Shown in pieces: positions 12,601-24,901 of a DNA stretch of 64,000 nt (positions are counted from its first letter, which is position 1; each line of letters starts with the position of its first letter). The notes under the pieces are model-generated. The model was not told the origin of the DNA. It ran no database searches and worked only from the letters and a program-made list of their open reading frames with translations. This stretch comes from Thunnus maccoyii (taxonomy: Eukaryota > Chordata > Actinopteri > Scombriformes > Scombridae), in contig NC_056533.1 of NCBI RefSeq assembly GCF_910596095.1, positions 7,227,001-7,291,000 on the forward strand, in the 5' to 3' direction. Position numbers and translations under genes: made by a program.

Positions 12601-14471
12601 TTGACATCCCAAGCTGAGTGCTCCTAATCAGAGCTCATACAGGTATTATATAGACATGAGTAATCACATGAAAAGCTGTTAGAAAATGATCTCATTACAA
12701 TATGTTACAATATGTAAAACTGCAGATCAGACACAATATATGCATACATATAGCATTTTGAGGCTTAATGGAGTATTTGTAACAAACATCAATTAACAGG
12801 ACAAGCTGCAAGAGAGGAGTCCTGCATATTCTGAAGAGTGAAAGTAACTCATTCAGGGGCTGATGAAAGAAAAGAACCCCTTCAGTCTACAAAAGAGGAA
12901 CTACAATTTACTAGATTCCCCAGTGAGGCCCCTCAGGTGCCAATGAGTCCTAAAATAGCTTTCTTTTAGAGGAGCAAACTCATGTTAAAGTGCAGTTTAC
13001 CGTGATCAGTGCATGAGAGGGGCTTCAGGATGTTAAAAACATCTTGTGTAGTTTTTAAGCTAAATTCTAAACTCAGTTATTATGGGAGAAAATACCATAT
13101 GGATTTGAATTTTTGTAAAATGTAATCCCTGCTGAATTTATAGCAGTGAAATATTTAACTCAAAACCATCCATCTGAATTTATGTGGTCACTCTCTTTGT
13201 GCGATTTCAAAAACATGATATAAAGTGGCTACATTCAATTTTTTTTATATTAATAATATTATTACTTTCATGTGAAAGGTGTAGCTTGTAGTGACAAACA
13301 CACAGAGAATTAGCTCCTGACTCTGCAGATCCCCTTAGCTCCATTATGCTTTTTACTGTCTTTCAGATCATTGTTCTGGTTTTCAAGCCTGAAACTTTAC
13401 TGTTGTGGTTCACTCTTGATGCTCTCATTAACCGCAGCTACTTTTAGAGAAAAAGCTTTAAAAATGACTGTATGCTACCTGCACAGCACCAAACAGCATG
13501 CAGATAAAGTTAGTGACTAGCTGGTGAACATAGTGGAGCATTTATCACACAAACCTTTACCAACAGTGATGCACATGAAAGTGTCTTTCTCATATTGAAT
13601 CTTTGTACATCATAAGCACTGCAGGATGGTGCTTTGTGGTTTTGTGTACCGTTTATTTTTTGTGCCAAAACTGCTCAAACTGGAACAGTAAAATTCAGAT
13701 ACCAGAATTCAACATAAAGAAATCAAACCTGAACATAAGATCCAAGTTCAGATGAGTGACTGGAAATGTTGAACACTTTTAAATGTAAAATATTGATTAT
13801 TACCACTTTGAATTTGCTAACTAGAAATGACCCTGTGTAAATTTGAGATTCAGATCAGTTGTTTTCAGTGCCACAAATTACTATTGCACTATTAAGTATT
13901 AAGTTACTTATAAACTAATTAATTATTATGGCCTGTTCCTCCTTCCACAGTTATTTTGTTTGTCCAAGGTGTGTCTGTCTGTTCAACGTCTAGCAGACAT
14001 ACAAACATTCCTGTGAACAATAACCTCATTGTTTACAGCAAAGCCACCTGGGAAGTAAAGCACCTCATATTTTACCTTTTCCTACCTTCTCTTCCCTATA
14101 TCATCCCTCATCCCTCCCCGTCCACCTTTTATCCTTTCCCTCTTTTTCTGTCCCACCTTCCTCCCTCCTTTTTCCACAGAATGCTCCTTTCATTTTGTAT
14201 CCTGGTGGGTTCTACAGATCATTTTGATGACTGATGCTATAAAATACTGAAAATGTGAAGACTGTTGGTTTGTTAGTTGCCTTGTAGCATGCTACATTTC
14301 ACATGATGCACACACACTCACTGTGTGACTCTGTGATGTCTTTGTTCGTGTCTGACAATCTTTCGACAGGATTATCTCTCATCTCTGTTTATTTTTTCTC
14401 TTTGTCTGGCATACAGACAAGGAAATCTATCTGTAGGCTATGTGGGCAAGACACACCTCCCCCCCCCCCCT

Positions 14472-14504
<33 letters not shown>

Positions 14505-14669
14505 CAGACGCCAGCCTTTATGCATTATTAAAAGATTGTTACACCAACATCACACACAAGCAATAAAACACACACATGGGTCCTCATCTTCCGGGGCTTT
14601 GTCACCATGGTGACAACTGTGTGTCCTGCTAGAGACCAGCTGGTGGACTCTGGCTGTGATAGGAGTTAC

Positions 14670-14709
<40 letters not shown>

Positions 14710-16720
14710 AACCCAACAAAGACATGCCATTAAGTGTTGAGAATCAGTGTATTGATTATGCTGTCTGTTTTCTAGGCCTTGTAGGCTTGGAAACACACCT
14801 GAATATCAAGAAGAAAGACAGCGCAGCACACATTAGCATATTGATGGCTGTATTGATTGCCAGTTGCAAATGAGAGTTTATTCTCCCATTCATTTTTGTA
14901 TCTTTATTGTAGTGGGAACGGTGTTGACACACCAGAGAGCTTACCATCTGTTTCTGCCGCCCCCATGCAGAAACATACATGCAGGGACACGTCTGGCTGT
15001 CTGGTTGGCACAAGCAGAGCTATGTGTTTGTCTCATTTAACATGATTACAGACTTTCTACTCGCAAAACATCCGCACTTTCTTTCCATCATTCCATACTT
15101 ACTTACTCACTCTCTTGATTAACTTTCCTTCCAACTTCACATTTAGCTAGATTTGAATGTTCTGTGCATGTAAGCTATATAGTAACTCACCTCAGTTTGG
15201 AAGTTATACAGAAAAGGACTTTTCCTAAAATGATCATTCAGTTGAAAGGGCTGTACACAGTGACACTTTACAGGCTAAAGTTGAAGGATATATAGTATTT
15301 TTCTTATTGAAAAACAGGAAAAATACCACTGGAAAACTGGTCAGCCTGGCAACACTATACACCACAAGTACTATACTCATTAAAACACTGTGTATTAATC
15401 CGCAGTTGAAAATAGTCCCCAATAAATACACAATTTACTCCTGTTTCGAGTAACATTTACTTAAAACTACAGTGCCCAGGTGTTTTAGGAAAGTATTTGA
15501 AAAAAAAAAACTATAAAATACAAAAATAATATAAAATTAAAGTATATATTTGTAAGCCTTTTTAAACATTGGCTGCGAGCTACAAGCGAGCAGGGGACAT
15601 TGGAGTCAAAGTATTGAGAGACTAACACATTGGTGGTTTGGGTCTTTTCATTAGATTTTTTGACAATATGGCCGGCCTTATGCTATTCAGCAGTACTTTA
15701 GTTAAAGAGACTGTCATGGCCTGAGGTGCTGATGAATAACACACTGAATCCACACTGAAGCTCCATGACCACTGCTCTGTATCTGATCCTGAACACCATG
15801 TCTCAACATCTTGCTTGATATAGATTCATTTCAGTCCTCTGAAGGTGTATTTTTCATTTTACAATACTGAAAAATAATAGCCTTTCTTTTCAAAAAGGTC
15901 AGTAGTGATATAAAGTGCAATATCCTCATATAACAAAAGATTAATCAAATGCAGATGTACTTGAGAAATTCATTTTAACTATTGGGTATTTGAAGGAGAT
16001 AAATAGCTGCAAGATCAGATCAAGTAAGTAAATATACTACAATGTCATTCTGGTCATTTGCTTGTGTTACTTATCTCTTTTCCATGGATTACAATATGCG
16101 ATAGGCAAGACAAATACACCTGTGAAAACACATAATATGTAAGAAAAAGTGGCCAACACAGGAGTAATCTCTTCCGTCCTCTTATACTCAAATACAACTG
16201 ATAATTATTTGCATTCATGCAAGTCTGTAGACCTCATTAGACTCAGCTGTCTCATTACTGAAGTAATTATTGCATAAAATCTGTATTTACCACGACTCTC
16301 TGAGTGGTAAATATAATATTGGCAGTAAATAAAAGCAAATGTTGACTGTATGTTTTGTTAAGGTACAAACTATTGTCTTCATTTTAACTCAATGAATCGA
16401 CAGCTAAGAAATAGACTCAAAAAATGTCAAGCCCATGATGTACAGCACTTACATATAAAAAGGCTGTGTAGCATTGTTCAAAAATCATAATGACACTCTC
16501 TTAAAATGTTTCTTTGTGTCCACCTTAAACATGACATGTACTGGCCATAATAACAGATAAATATTTATTAAAGGAAAACAGAAAAAAACAGAACATGTAC
16601 AGTATTTCAGTTGGAATGCACATGTACATACAAGTTTGTCAAAGTGTGATACAAAATGTAAAATGACAGGAGGATGTAATGTAAGGGAGATGCAACTTGA
16701 AGTTAAGTATAGTGTTAGAA
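12601..16720. other. non-coding stretch with microsatellites
   Basis: No gene recognised. It holds a C-run followed by (CA)n at 14459-14502, and (TG)n then (GA)n at 14670-14709. An 18-base perfect palindrome (TTGTCACCATGGTGACAA) sits at 14599-14616 and is listed separately. The right part, from about 16200, leads into the 3' region of syap1. Confidence 0.45.
14599..14616. promoter_or_regulatory. 18-bp palindrome resembling an RFX X-box
   Basis: TTGTCACCATGGTGACAA is its own reverse complement. The half-sites GTCACC / GGTGAC around a central AT are close to the X-box (GTNRCC, spacer, RGYAAC) bound by RFX factors, with one mismatch in the second half. There is no adjacent promoter to support a function. 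Confidence 0.25.
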
Positions 16721-16725
16721 TCCTC

Positions 16726-16731
16726 TTTATT
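16726..16731 (-). other. candidate syap1 polyadenylation signal
   Basis: AATAAA on the minus strand, about 500 bases downstream of the syap1 stop codon. A second AATAAA-like match lies near 16564. Which one is used cannot be decided from sequence. Confidence 0.35.
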
Positions 16732-17233
16732 TACATAAATGGAACTTTACATTTGACTTTAATGTGCTATAACTATACTAAGCCTTTACTGTACAACCCA
16801 CCAATAAGCAGCAGTGGAAATGCAGATCTGTGATTTCAGACAGGCCCCGTCCATCATTAAATTCATGGTACTTGTACTGGAGCGCCCTCTAGCGGCTTTT
16901 CCCAGTCAAAAGAGAACTGGTAAGGGAAAGCAGGTAGGTAAAACTAACTGATGGAGAAGTAATGAAGTAGCACTTCATTAATACACCCGAGTGTAACTGC
17001 TGTTCCCAGCAGAGGGGATACACTCTTGCTATTACCATATCTAAACCTTCATCACCAATTCTACACTTTCATCAGGTACAGGAGAATGTTTACATAACAG
17101 TAAACACACTGGGCTGGGAGTTGGGGGTGGAGTCGAGGATGTGTAAGTTAATCCTCTTGTGCATCACTGTTCACTAGTCATCCACTCTGGGCCAGATCAC
17201 TGTCTGTGAAGCGGACAGACAGACTGTAGTTGT

Positions 17234-20200
17234 CTAGCTGTCGTCAGCCTGGAGCATCTTCTCGATCTCTTGATCCCACTGGTCGTCTTTGTTGTCTGAC
17301 TCAGTCACCACCTCGTACTCCTGAAGCTCCTGCTGCAGCTCCTTCTCCCAGTCAGCTGACTCCTCTAGAGTGGTAGGGAGGAAAAGATGGAGTTATGATG
17401 TGTGTAAACCCATGGTGGCAAAGTAGTATTGCAAATCCTTTACAGCAAAAGTCAACAGAGACTCTAATAAAGCCAACCATCAGGAGAGGGGGTGCTCTCC
17501 TTCTTATCCAGCACCAGCTGCTCCATCTCTTTCCTCAGGTCCTCCTGGTTGATGGCTGTCGAGTCGAAAGCGTCGCTCACGAACTCGGACACTCCGGGAC
17601 TTGTTGACATCTCCTCCTCTTCTTCCTGAGGTGGCTGGGAGTCACACACACAGCACAGAAAAGGCAACTCATACTCATTGTACTACTCTTTCATAAGTTC
17701 TGCTCAGATTGTTGGAATATATTAAACTATGCAGACATATCTAATCACATCTTCATTTTAGCACTCTTACCTTCTGTATATCGCTGATGGAAACGGGTGG
17801 GGTTTTTGGTCTGACATTGTCTGCAAAGATATAAAACAGTTTTATTAGTTTTCCGTATGTAGATGACTATGTGGTGTTTGTTTAACTCAGTGACCCATGG
17901 TTTGGATCAGAGGTAATGTTCTCTGGTAGTAACATCTGACATTAGAAGCAATGGTGGGTTGAACAATAAAGAGATGGAAGGGAAGAATTGAAGATTTACT
18001 TCTCATTACCTAAATTCTCCTTCACCATAGATGGCCTCTGACAATACATGAGCTCCACCTACAGAGCTCAGTCATACAATAACTTTAGTTCTAGGTTTAG
18101 TTCTAGGTTTTCCTGCTTCTGGCCCTCAAATCAAATCTTTAATTTCTCAACCAAGAAGAAAAAAGCCTTCCACACAGAAGCACAAGATGGAAGCATGTGA
18201 GTTCTCTCTCTCCCTTGTGAGATATATGTTAGTTGATTAGTCAAGCTTTGTTTAGTCAGGAATTCTCATTGAGACCAAGATCTCTTTTGCCTGAAGCCCC
18301 CAGTGCACCTCCTCTGAGCACAGCCTTTACAGTGAAGTAGGAGATGCTTTGTGTCCAGCAGTTAAACTCGAAAATACAAATATTTCCATCGTCATAGATT
18401 CTACATTTGTTAAATGAGGGAATATGTTTACCACCCTGTGATCTGGTGTCGTGGTTATTAGCTTTGACGTCAAATAGGGACGTTAAGTATCTCAGACTTA
18501 CATAGCATGTCCTTAGAGATGAAAATACAAGTATGCTGATGCCTTTGAGATGTCAGTGATGACCATCCAACCTTTAAATATAGCTCACAGTGTTGAATGT
18601 GGTAGCTGTCTTGAGTAATGAATAGAACGGCGCTGTGGTAAATTGTTTAATTGTTGAATGGTAGCGGCAGTAGCATAAGTGTAAAGCATATCTCTATAAT
18701 CTAAAAAAGATCTGTTCTGGGAAGAATCCAACTAGAGTTTTTGAGGAAAGTGTTGAACATGAGTTCTTTGTTCTCAGGTATTTATAATACTGCACTGTAT
18801 TAATTAAATCTCATTCGAGGGCAAGGGTAGGCACTGGTGCATCAATAGATAGAGTTTGGATACTGTATTTAAACATAATGTAATGTAAATAAATGTCCAA
18901 TATATGTATAGTAATAAAATGATCAGTGTGCAGGAAGTGCAGCACTGGCAGTGGTCCCTTTTGTTGTGAGTAACAGGTGAGATGATCCTGTACAGCATGT
19001 CCGCTGTTGTTGAAGCATTGATTAACATCAGGACCTGTTAACACTACGTCCTCAGGTGAAACGCCGGCCCCTCTGTCCTCGCCGTCCTTCTGCTGCTGCT
19101 GTGCTGCCAGCGCTGTGAGCTGAGCAGACTGCTTGATCAGAGACACCCGGTAGAAATAATTCCTCCAGAAAGCCTCCTCCTTCACACTGTCATACACAAA
19201 CACATCACCATACTAATGTCAATTCCATACTAAATGTGTCCTATTAAATAAAGCAAAAAACACATGTGAATACCCCCCTCACACACACACACACACACAC
19301 ACACAGACAGACAGACAGACACACAGACAAGGCTGGTGGCAGGTTACTGACTGTTTGGGGACCAGGTCGAAGCGCATGCGGTTGAGGAGTTGGTCTTCCT
19401 CCAGCATCACTGCAGCCAGAGGATACATCTGCTCCATGTCGAAGTGGAACTGAACACCAGCAGGGGGGTCTCGCAAGAAGTTCCTCTTGTCCTAGAATTG
19501 AACAAAGTACTACCAGTGAGCTATGTTTCTACAAACATTGCTAATCAGAAGATTGTATTCTACAAAGCGATGCTGTTCCAAGCATGTTGACACATTAATA
19601 TATAATCTTTTCGCTCACAGCTGACAGGGCAAGGATCTGCTGCTGGATCGTCTCCTCCTCATTGTAGCCAACCCAGGGAGGCACTGCTGCTTCTAGACAC
19701 AAACATCAGTACACACACACTTTAAGTCATGTGCTGTAAAAAAATATTTGACAAGTACACATGACCACAAGTCAAAATTGGACTCCAAAGAATCACTAGT
19801 CTTATCTCTCAGATGCACACACCTGGATCTGTGGAAATAGAAGCTGCTTGGTCTGAAAGTAATATGAGCTGATGATATCATGATGTCATTGTTTCTGATA
19901 CAAGGCCACTGCTTCTTAAAAAGTGAAGATTACCACATTTTCTGTCACTGTGGTCTTGTGAGATTGCAATCTGCTTTCATTTTGATATTTTAAAAAGGGG
20001 AAATTCATAGTTTTATTTGACACATTGCGGTGTCGTGACAAGTTAATACATTGTACACCACTATATTGCTAGTTGCAAAGTATATTTTCATGATATGCAA
20101 CATTGCTGAAAGAAAGTACATTTTCCTTTAGTTTTATTGATGAATAACTTTGTTGTGTGAGATCTATTATGGTTGATTAGATGGTGATGATCTGCTGTAG

Positions 20201-23200
20201 AGGGAAATGGTGGGAGTTTACTTGAACAAGTATGTGGGAGGTGAGGGCAGAACAGGGAGGGAATCTGACCTCACGGTAGTCTCTGCAATATTGCATGTGG
20301 TTTTTTTTTTGTTAAAAGTGAAAAACATTCTGCCAACATGGACACAACAGTACCTCCAACTGTGGTGTTATGATTTGCACTGTGCTCAGTCACATGTGAG
20401 TCAAGAAGAGCAGCTCTGTTGCGGTGGCCAAGTTTAAAAGACGTTCCATTGGGAGGCCACTTTAAAAAAGTTATTTATTTGAGACGTCAGTCAATGAAAC
20501 AATGGTCATTGCCAGTATCTTACAGTATAACGACTACCAGATGTGGTGCAAAAACAGGAGATGTCATCTCAGCTCAACAGCCACAACACTGAACTCTTCA
20601 ACAGAGTTTGAACAGTATTAGTGAATTGTTTGAGTTGCTATCCATGTCAAAGTGAGTGTCTGAATGACAGATATGTTACATTTATTATGAAGCAAAACAT
20701 GTCTATTTTATGCTCATAGGGAATGTATGATTGCTTGGTCACACAAAGAATGTGAATTTTTTTCAATTTGCATTTTCTACTATTTAACAACGGAGGATGG
20801 TGCCATTAGCGGGCCTGCCAGATTTTCAGTCAGGCCAATAACTTTTCTAAAGCTCTTAATGAGAATCTTGATGGGACATTATTTTGTTATGTTCATTTAT
20901 CTAATGATAAGCCCAACAGTTTTTAGTTTGTTAATCAAGGTTTTCCCATGTTTACACACACATGCATGTATAATCATTACACATTATGCTATTTGACTAA
21001 AATCACACTGAATCATATTGTCTTTTTTCAGGTGCAATGGACCTTTGACACTGATACACTGGTGCCATGACAATCCCTGTATTTCTGTTACTAAGGACCG
21101 GCTTCAATGTTTGCTTAGAAAGCAGTGTGGTTGCTGCATGTGTTAATATTTGAATCCTAATGTCCATTAGTGATTTATAGCTACTGTATCTTCTATGAGC
21201 AAATAAAAGAAAGCCAGTAAAGTTATCATCTTTAAAATTTCCATCCTATCAACCCCAAATACTGATTTTATCGTTATTGATTCATGGCTGACATTTATTT
21301 TGCATTACATGTATTTACAGCCAAAACACAAAAATACACCCAAAATATATCTTGTTAGTGTCAACTCTGTAGGAACGTGGATGTAAAAAAATTGCTCCAT
21401 CACAGAGATTGGAGGCTGATGTCAGCTTGGATTTACAGTGATTACAATGGATTCCATCATTTACAGACAGATTTTTGGGGTAGTCATGAAAATCCTTATC
21501 AAATCAATGAAGCTGTAATAATACTCTGATTACTATAAAGTATGTTTCTGTTGGACTTGTCTTCTCTAGAAGTGACATCATTGGATCATTTCACTGTTGC
21601 TTAATACATTACTAACATGTTTACAACTTTATCTACTGTTTTGCTATTTTCCTCAACAAGAATTCTTAGAAATCCTCATTAGTGTTTTCCCACTATAAAT
21701 CATAATATGCAAAGCTTGTGATTTTACTGGAGGCGGGGTTGTCCTGTACAGCGAGGGTTCTTAAACAGAACAAAAATAAGTAAATCATTTATTATAAAGA
21801 AGAGTCTTGTTTTCCCTACCTGATTTTTTTGACTTTTTTTCTTGGACAAACTTCTCTTGCTCTTTCTGGAAGTCTCCTAGAAAGGTCTGCAAAAACACAC
21901 AACACATACAAACAGATACACATTAAAAGGAAGAAGTTGAGCAAATGGCTGCCTTTGACAACAACACATAACACCTCTGTAATTCCAAATATGAACTTTC
22001 GCTTGCTGCCAAACTTGTCAAACAAGCCAAAAGAGCAACATGCCTTGTCTATTATGCCGTCGATTTTCCCCTCTTCCACACTCTTCTTGATGGTCTGAGC
22101 GGTCTCTACCACTGACTCGGAGATCTTCTTGGTGGCACTGGTGGCAAAACTGAAGATGTAGTCTTAAGAAGGAGGAAGAAGAGGAACAGATCGCATAATT
22201 ATCATGGTGTGGGAAGTAAAAACACTGCGACGACAACAACCTGGGACAAACATGTAATATATCTTAACACAGCTGCTGGCACTGGAGACAAAGCTGAGGA
22301 TGAAACCTAAATTTAAATTCAAGTGAATGAAGAAGGAAAACCTATCAACAGGATAGAAATCCAACTGATTTTTTCATTTTTTATATATATATAAACCTTT
22401 CATTGAGACAAGTATGCAATGAGTTAACAGCACTTTATGCTGTGAAGTTATGCTTGTAAATTAAACACCAGGCCAGTAGCATTGAAGAAAGTTTGAGAGG
22501 AATTTTAAAGATCCCCTACAGACATGTTTTGAGGTGTAGGCGAACAAAGTTAAATGATCTTGATAACATCCTCAAAATAGGATCTACTCCTTCTCCCTCA
22601 TTAAAAATTTCAGATTGTATGAATGCAAATATATTTCATTTCAAAAGTTTAACTGCTGGACAGAAGACGTCTCCTACTTCACTGAAAAGTTAAATATCAG
22701 TGTACTTGCACTGGAGACTTTAAATGCCCACATCACACTTGTATAAGTTAAATATTATAACAGGACTGGCTGTTATATCACAAATGTTGTTCATTAGGCC
22801 CGCCCCTTAAAATCAGATGTTTAATAATCACAGAGAAACTTTGCACTTTCAGCAGCTGAATGTGAAAACAGCCTTCTAGTGTCAAACTCTGCACATACAT
22901 CATTCTACACAGTGAAGCTCAAACATCCAACTGTAAGCACAAGAAGAAAACGATATTTTTGAATTGAGGAGGACTTTAATGAATTTATGAGTTGTCAGAC
23001 AGCATGATTGACGTCACCCTCGAGACACTGAGAAGCGAGCTTGGGTCACCCAGCTAACGATTAAATAAAGACATTCCGCCACAAATAGCTTTCGAAATAA
23101 GAGACAGTTAATGGTAAAATAGCTCTTTCTCACCACCCAGTCCCTTTCCCAGCTCGGAGTTGTCCTGCTTCGCCTCTGGTTCCGCAGCCTGGTCAGCTGG

Positions 23201-23335
23201 TTGCTGTTTGTTTACCTCGTTCTGCGCCTCCACCACCTTCTCTTCCTGCTCCACACTCAGCTGCTCCGGGTCATCAGACGTCTTCGTGTACGTCGGGTTC
23301 TCCAAACCCAACCACGTCCCGAGACCTTTGAACAT
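17234..23335 (-). CDS. syap1: synapse-associated protein 1 (BSD-domain protein), nine coding exons
   Basis: Coding exons, in order of transcription: 23335-23134, 22162-22044, 21886-21820, 19692-19619, 19491-19352, 19186-19035, 17820-17771, 17634-17478, 17364-17234. They join in phase to 1092 bases (363 aa; human SYAP1 is 352). The start [11 protein letters not shown] matches the family's N-terminus. Residues about 70-107 form the conserved amphipathic segment ([16 protein letters not shown], then [11 protein letters not shown]). The BSD domain spans about 163-215 and ends in the signature FWRNYFYRV. The conserved tail has [29 protein letters not shown] and [18 protein letters not shown]1 is a cytosolic/Golgi-associated protein reported to promote Akt phosphorylation downstream of growth factors. 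All introns have GT-AG ends except intron 2, whose donor appears to be GC (exon end GACAAG, then GCATGT). Introns carry repeats and a (CA)n(GACA)n run at 19280-19329. phospho2 is divergent, its start codon 1.6 kb away. Confidence 0.95.
17835..19034. repeat. syap1 intron 6 with dispersed repeat fragments
   Basis: This intron holds a short tandem (ttagttctagg twice near 18087-18108) and a stretch near 18240-18330 (caggaattctcattgagacc) that resembles the one near 38135-38160 (caggggagtctcactaggac). The latter suggests two fragments of one dispersed repeat. No coding sequence is visible apart from the neighbouring exons. Confidence 0.3.
19823..19852 (-). other. syap1: candidate 30-nt cassette exon of syap1
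   Basis: On the minus strand, a segment in intron 3 is bounded by TACTTTCAG and CAG|GTGTGTGC, so it has both splice signals. It is 30 bases, a multiple of three, and sits in phase 1 like the exons on both sides, so it would add ten residues ([10 protein letters not shown]) directly before the E-A-A-V-P-P-W block without disturbing the frame. Neither joining exon needs it, so it could be alternative or a chance match. The nine-exon model omits it. Confidence 0.4.
19887..21819. other. syap1 intron 3, nothing recognised
   Basis: This is the main part of the intron between exons 3 and 4, upstream (in transcription sense) of the candidate cassette exon. It is AT-rich, without recognisable coding sequence or clear repeat ends. 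Confidence 0.4.
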
Positions 23336-23670
23336 TTTAGTTGAAATTAAATTACCGTTCAGCTTCAATTATGAGGAAAACGACAGTGTGGACAGTGTGT
23401 GCTTCTTGGCTGTATGCTAACAGGAACTACACAGACGGGTTTCTTCTTCTTCTTCTGTTGAGGTTTATAGCAGTTGGCATCCATAAATGTTGCATTACCG
23501 CCCTCTGCTGGATTGTTACAGTTACCGAGGACAGGTTGTCTTCTTCTCGGTTTCCTCTTGTGTAGATGTGTGTTACTGACATCTGGTGGTCAAAAGGCTG
23601 TGATGATGCCTTCAGGTGTGCGCCAGGTCCATTTGGGGAAAACGGGACCGATTTCAAAATAGAGATGTGA

Positions 23671-24285
23671 CCAGTGGTGGAAGAAGTACTGAGATCCTTT
23701 ACTTCAGTAAAAGTACCAATACAATAATGTAAAAATACTCCATTACAAGTAAAAGTCCTTCATGAAAAATCCTACTTAGGTAAAAGTACATAAGTATTAT
23801 CAGCTTGATGTAGTTAAAGTATTGCAGTAAAAGTAGTGGTTTGGTCCCTCTGACTTATTATTATTATTATAATATTATTATATATGACATCATTAGATGT
23901 TTAATGCTGAAGTATCAATGTGTAAGCAGCATGTTATTGTTGTAGCTGCTGGAGGTGGAGCTAGTTTCAACTACTTTATATACAGTTAGCCAGTACAGTC
24001 CAGTGGTTCCCAACCTAGGGGTTGGGCCCCTCCAAAGGGTCAGCAGATAAATCTGAGGGGTCGTGAGATGATTAATGGGAGAAAAAACAAAGTTCTGATA
24101 CACAAATCTGTTTTCAGTTTTTGAAAATGTTTCTCTAAAGTTTGATTTTTGGTGAAATATTGGATCATTTAAACATTTATTATATGGTAGAGCTGTTAAC
24201 AGCTCATAGACATCTGAAATGTCACCCCGACTACACACTGCTTTTTATAAGATATCAAAAATAAAAATATTAAAGGTAGTTATTC
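23671..24285. mobile_element. teleost non-autonomous repeat (ccagtggtggaagaagtact type)
   Basis: It starts ccagtggtggaagaagtact and continues through 'ttacttcagtaaaagtacc', 'actccattacaagtaaaagt' and 'gtagctgctggaggtggagc' to a 'ccagtggttcccaaccta' block at 24000-24018. I recognise this order as a common teleost repeat, usually classed with hAT-type non-autonomous DNA elements. It has no coding capacity. It sits in the shared upstream region of syap1 and phospho2. Confidence 0.6.
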
Positions 24286-24901
24286 CTCAATTTACATGTT
24301 AGTATTAATACAGGAACATCTGTTGCGATGTATAGTAATTATTGTGAAATGCGGCTTTTAACCAGCAGGTGGAGGTAATGAGCTCTGAACTGTTGCACAT
24401 CTTGAAAAACAAGACGAGGAGGAAGACGGCTGAACCGGCGTACTCTAGACACTTTAAACAGGCTGAGGTCAGTTTGTCGTTTATCACTCTTGTGTATTTC
24501 ATGAAGCTGGGGTACAGTGTTGTGCAGGAATCACTATAATCCTTGTCATTCCTCCTGAGCCTGGTCGGTACTGTTGAAGCAGAATCTCAATGGATTAGCT
24601 GGGGCTGCTACTGTGGGTCGTTTACTTGTATGGAGAGAGTTTTCTGTCTGTCAAGTGGAAGGAAAGTAAGTTGAAACATCGTAGGATGTACTGAGGTCTT
24701 GTAAAATCGGGTTGTTTTGATAGAAGTGGCTGGTTGAATGTAGCAAGCAGACTGTACAAATAGATCATTTTCTTTACTAAACCAACTCGTTGCCCGACTG
24801 ACCAAGCAGACGAGGATGTTCTTTCACTTTCCCTTTTTGATCAGATCTTCAGATGTTTGCTTCATTTGAAACTCCTGTGTCTTTCTTTTTCTAACTGAAG
24901 A
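24286..24901 (+). promoter_or_regulatory. upstream region of phospho2 with likely 5' UTR intron
   Basis: The segment just before the start codon (about 24879-24900) reads ctttctttttctaactgaag, a polypyrimidine tract ending in AG directly before the ATG. This suggests the start lies at the beginning of an exon preceded by a 5' UTR intron. A less AT-rich block at about 24405-24475 is the best candidate for the upstream non-coding exon. With syap1 running the other way from 23335, the interval 23336-24901 is a divergent promoter region. Confidence 0.35.
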
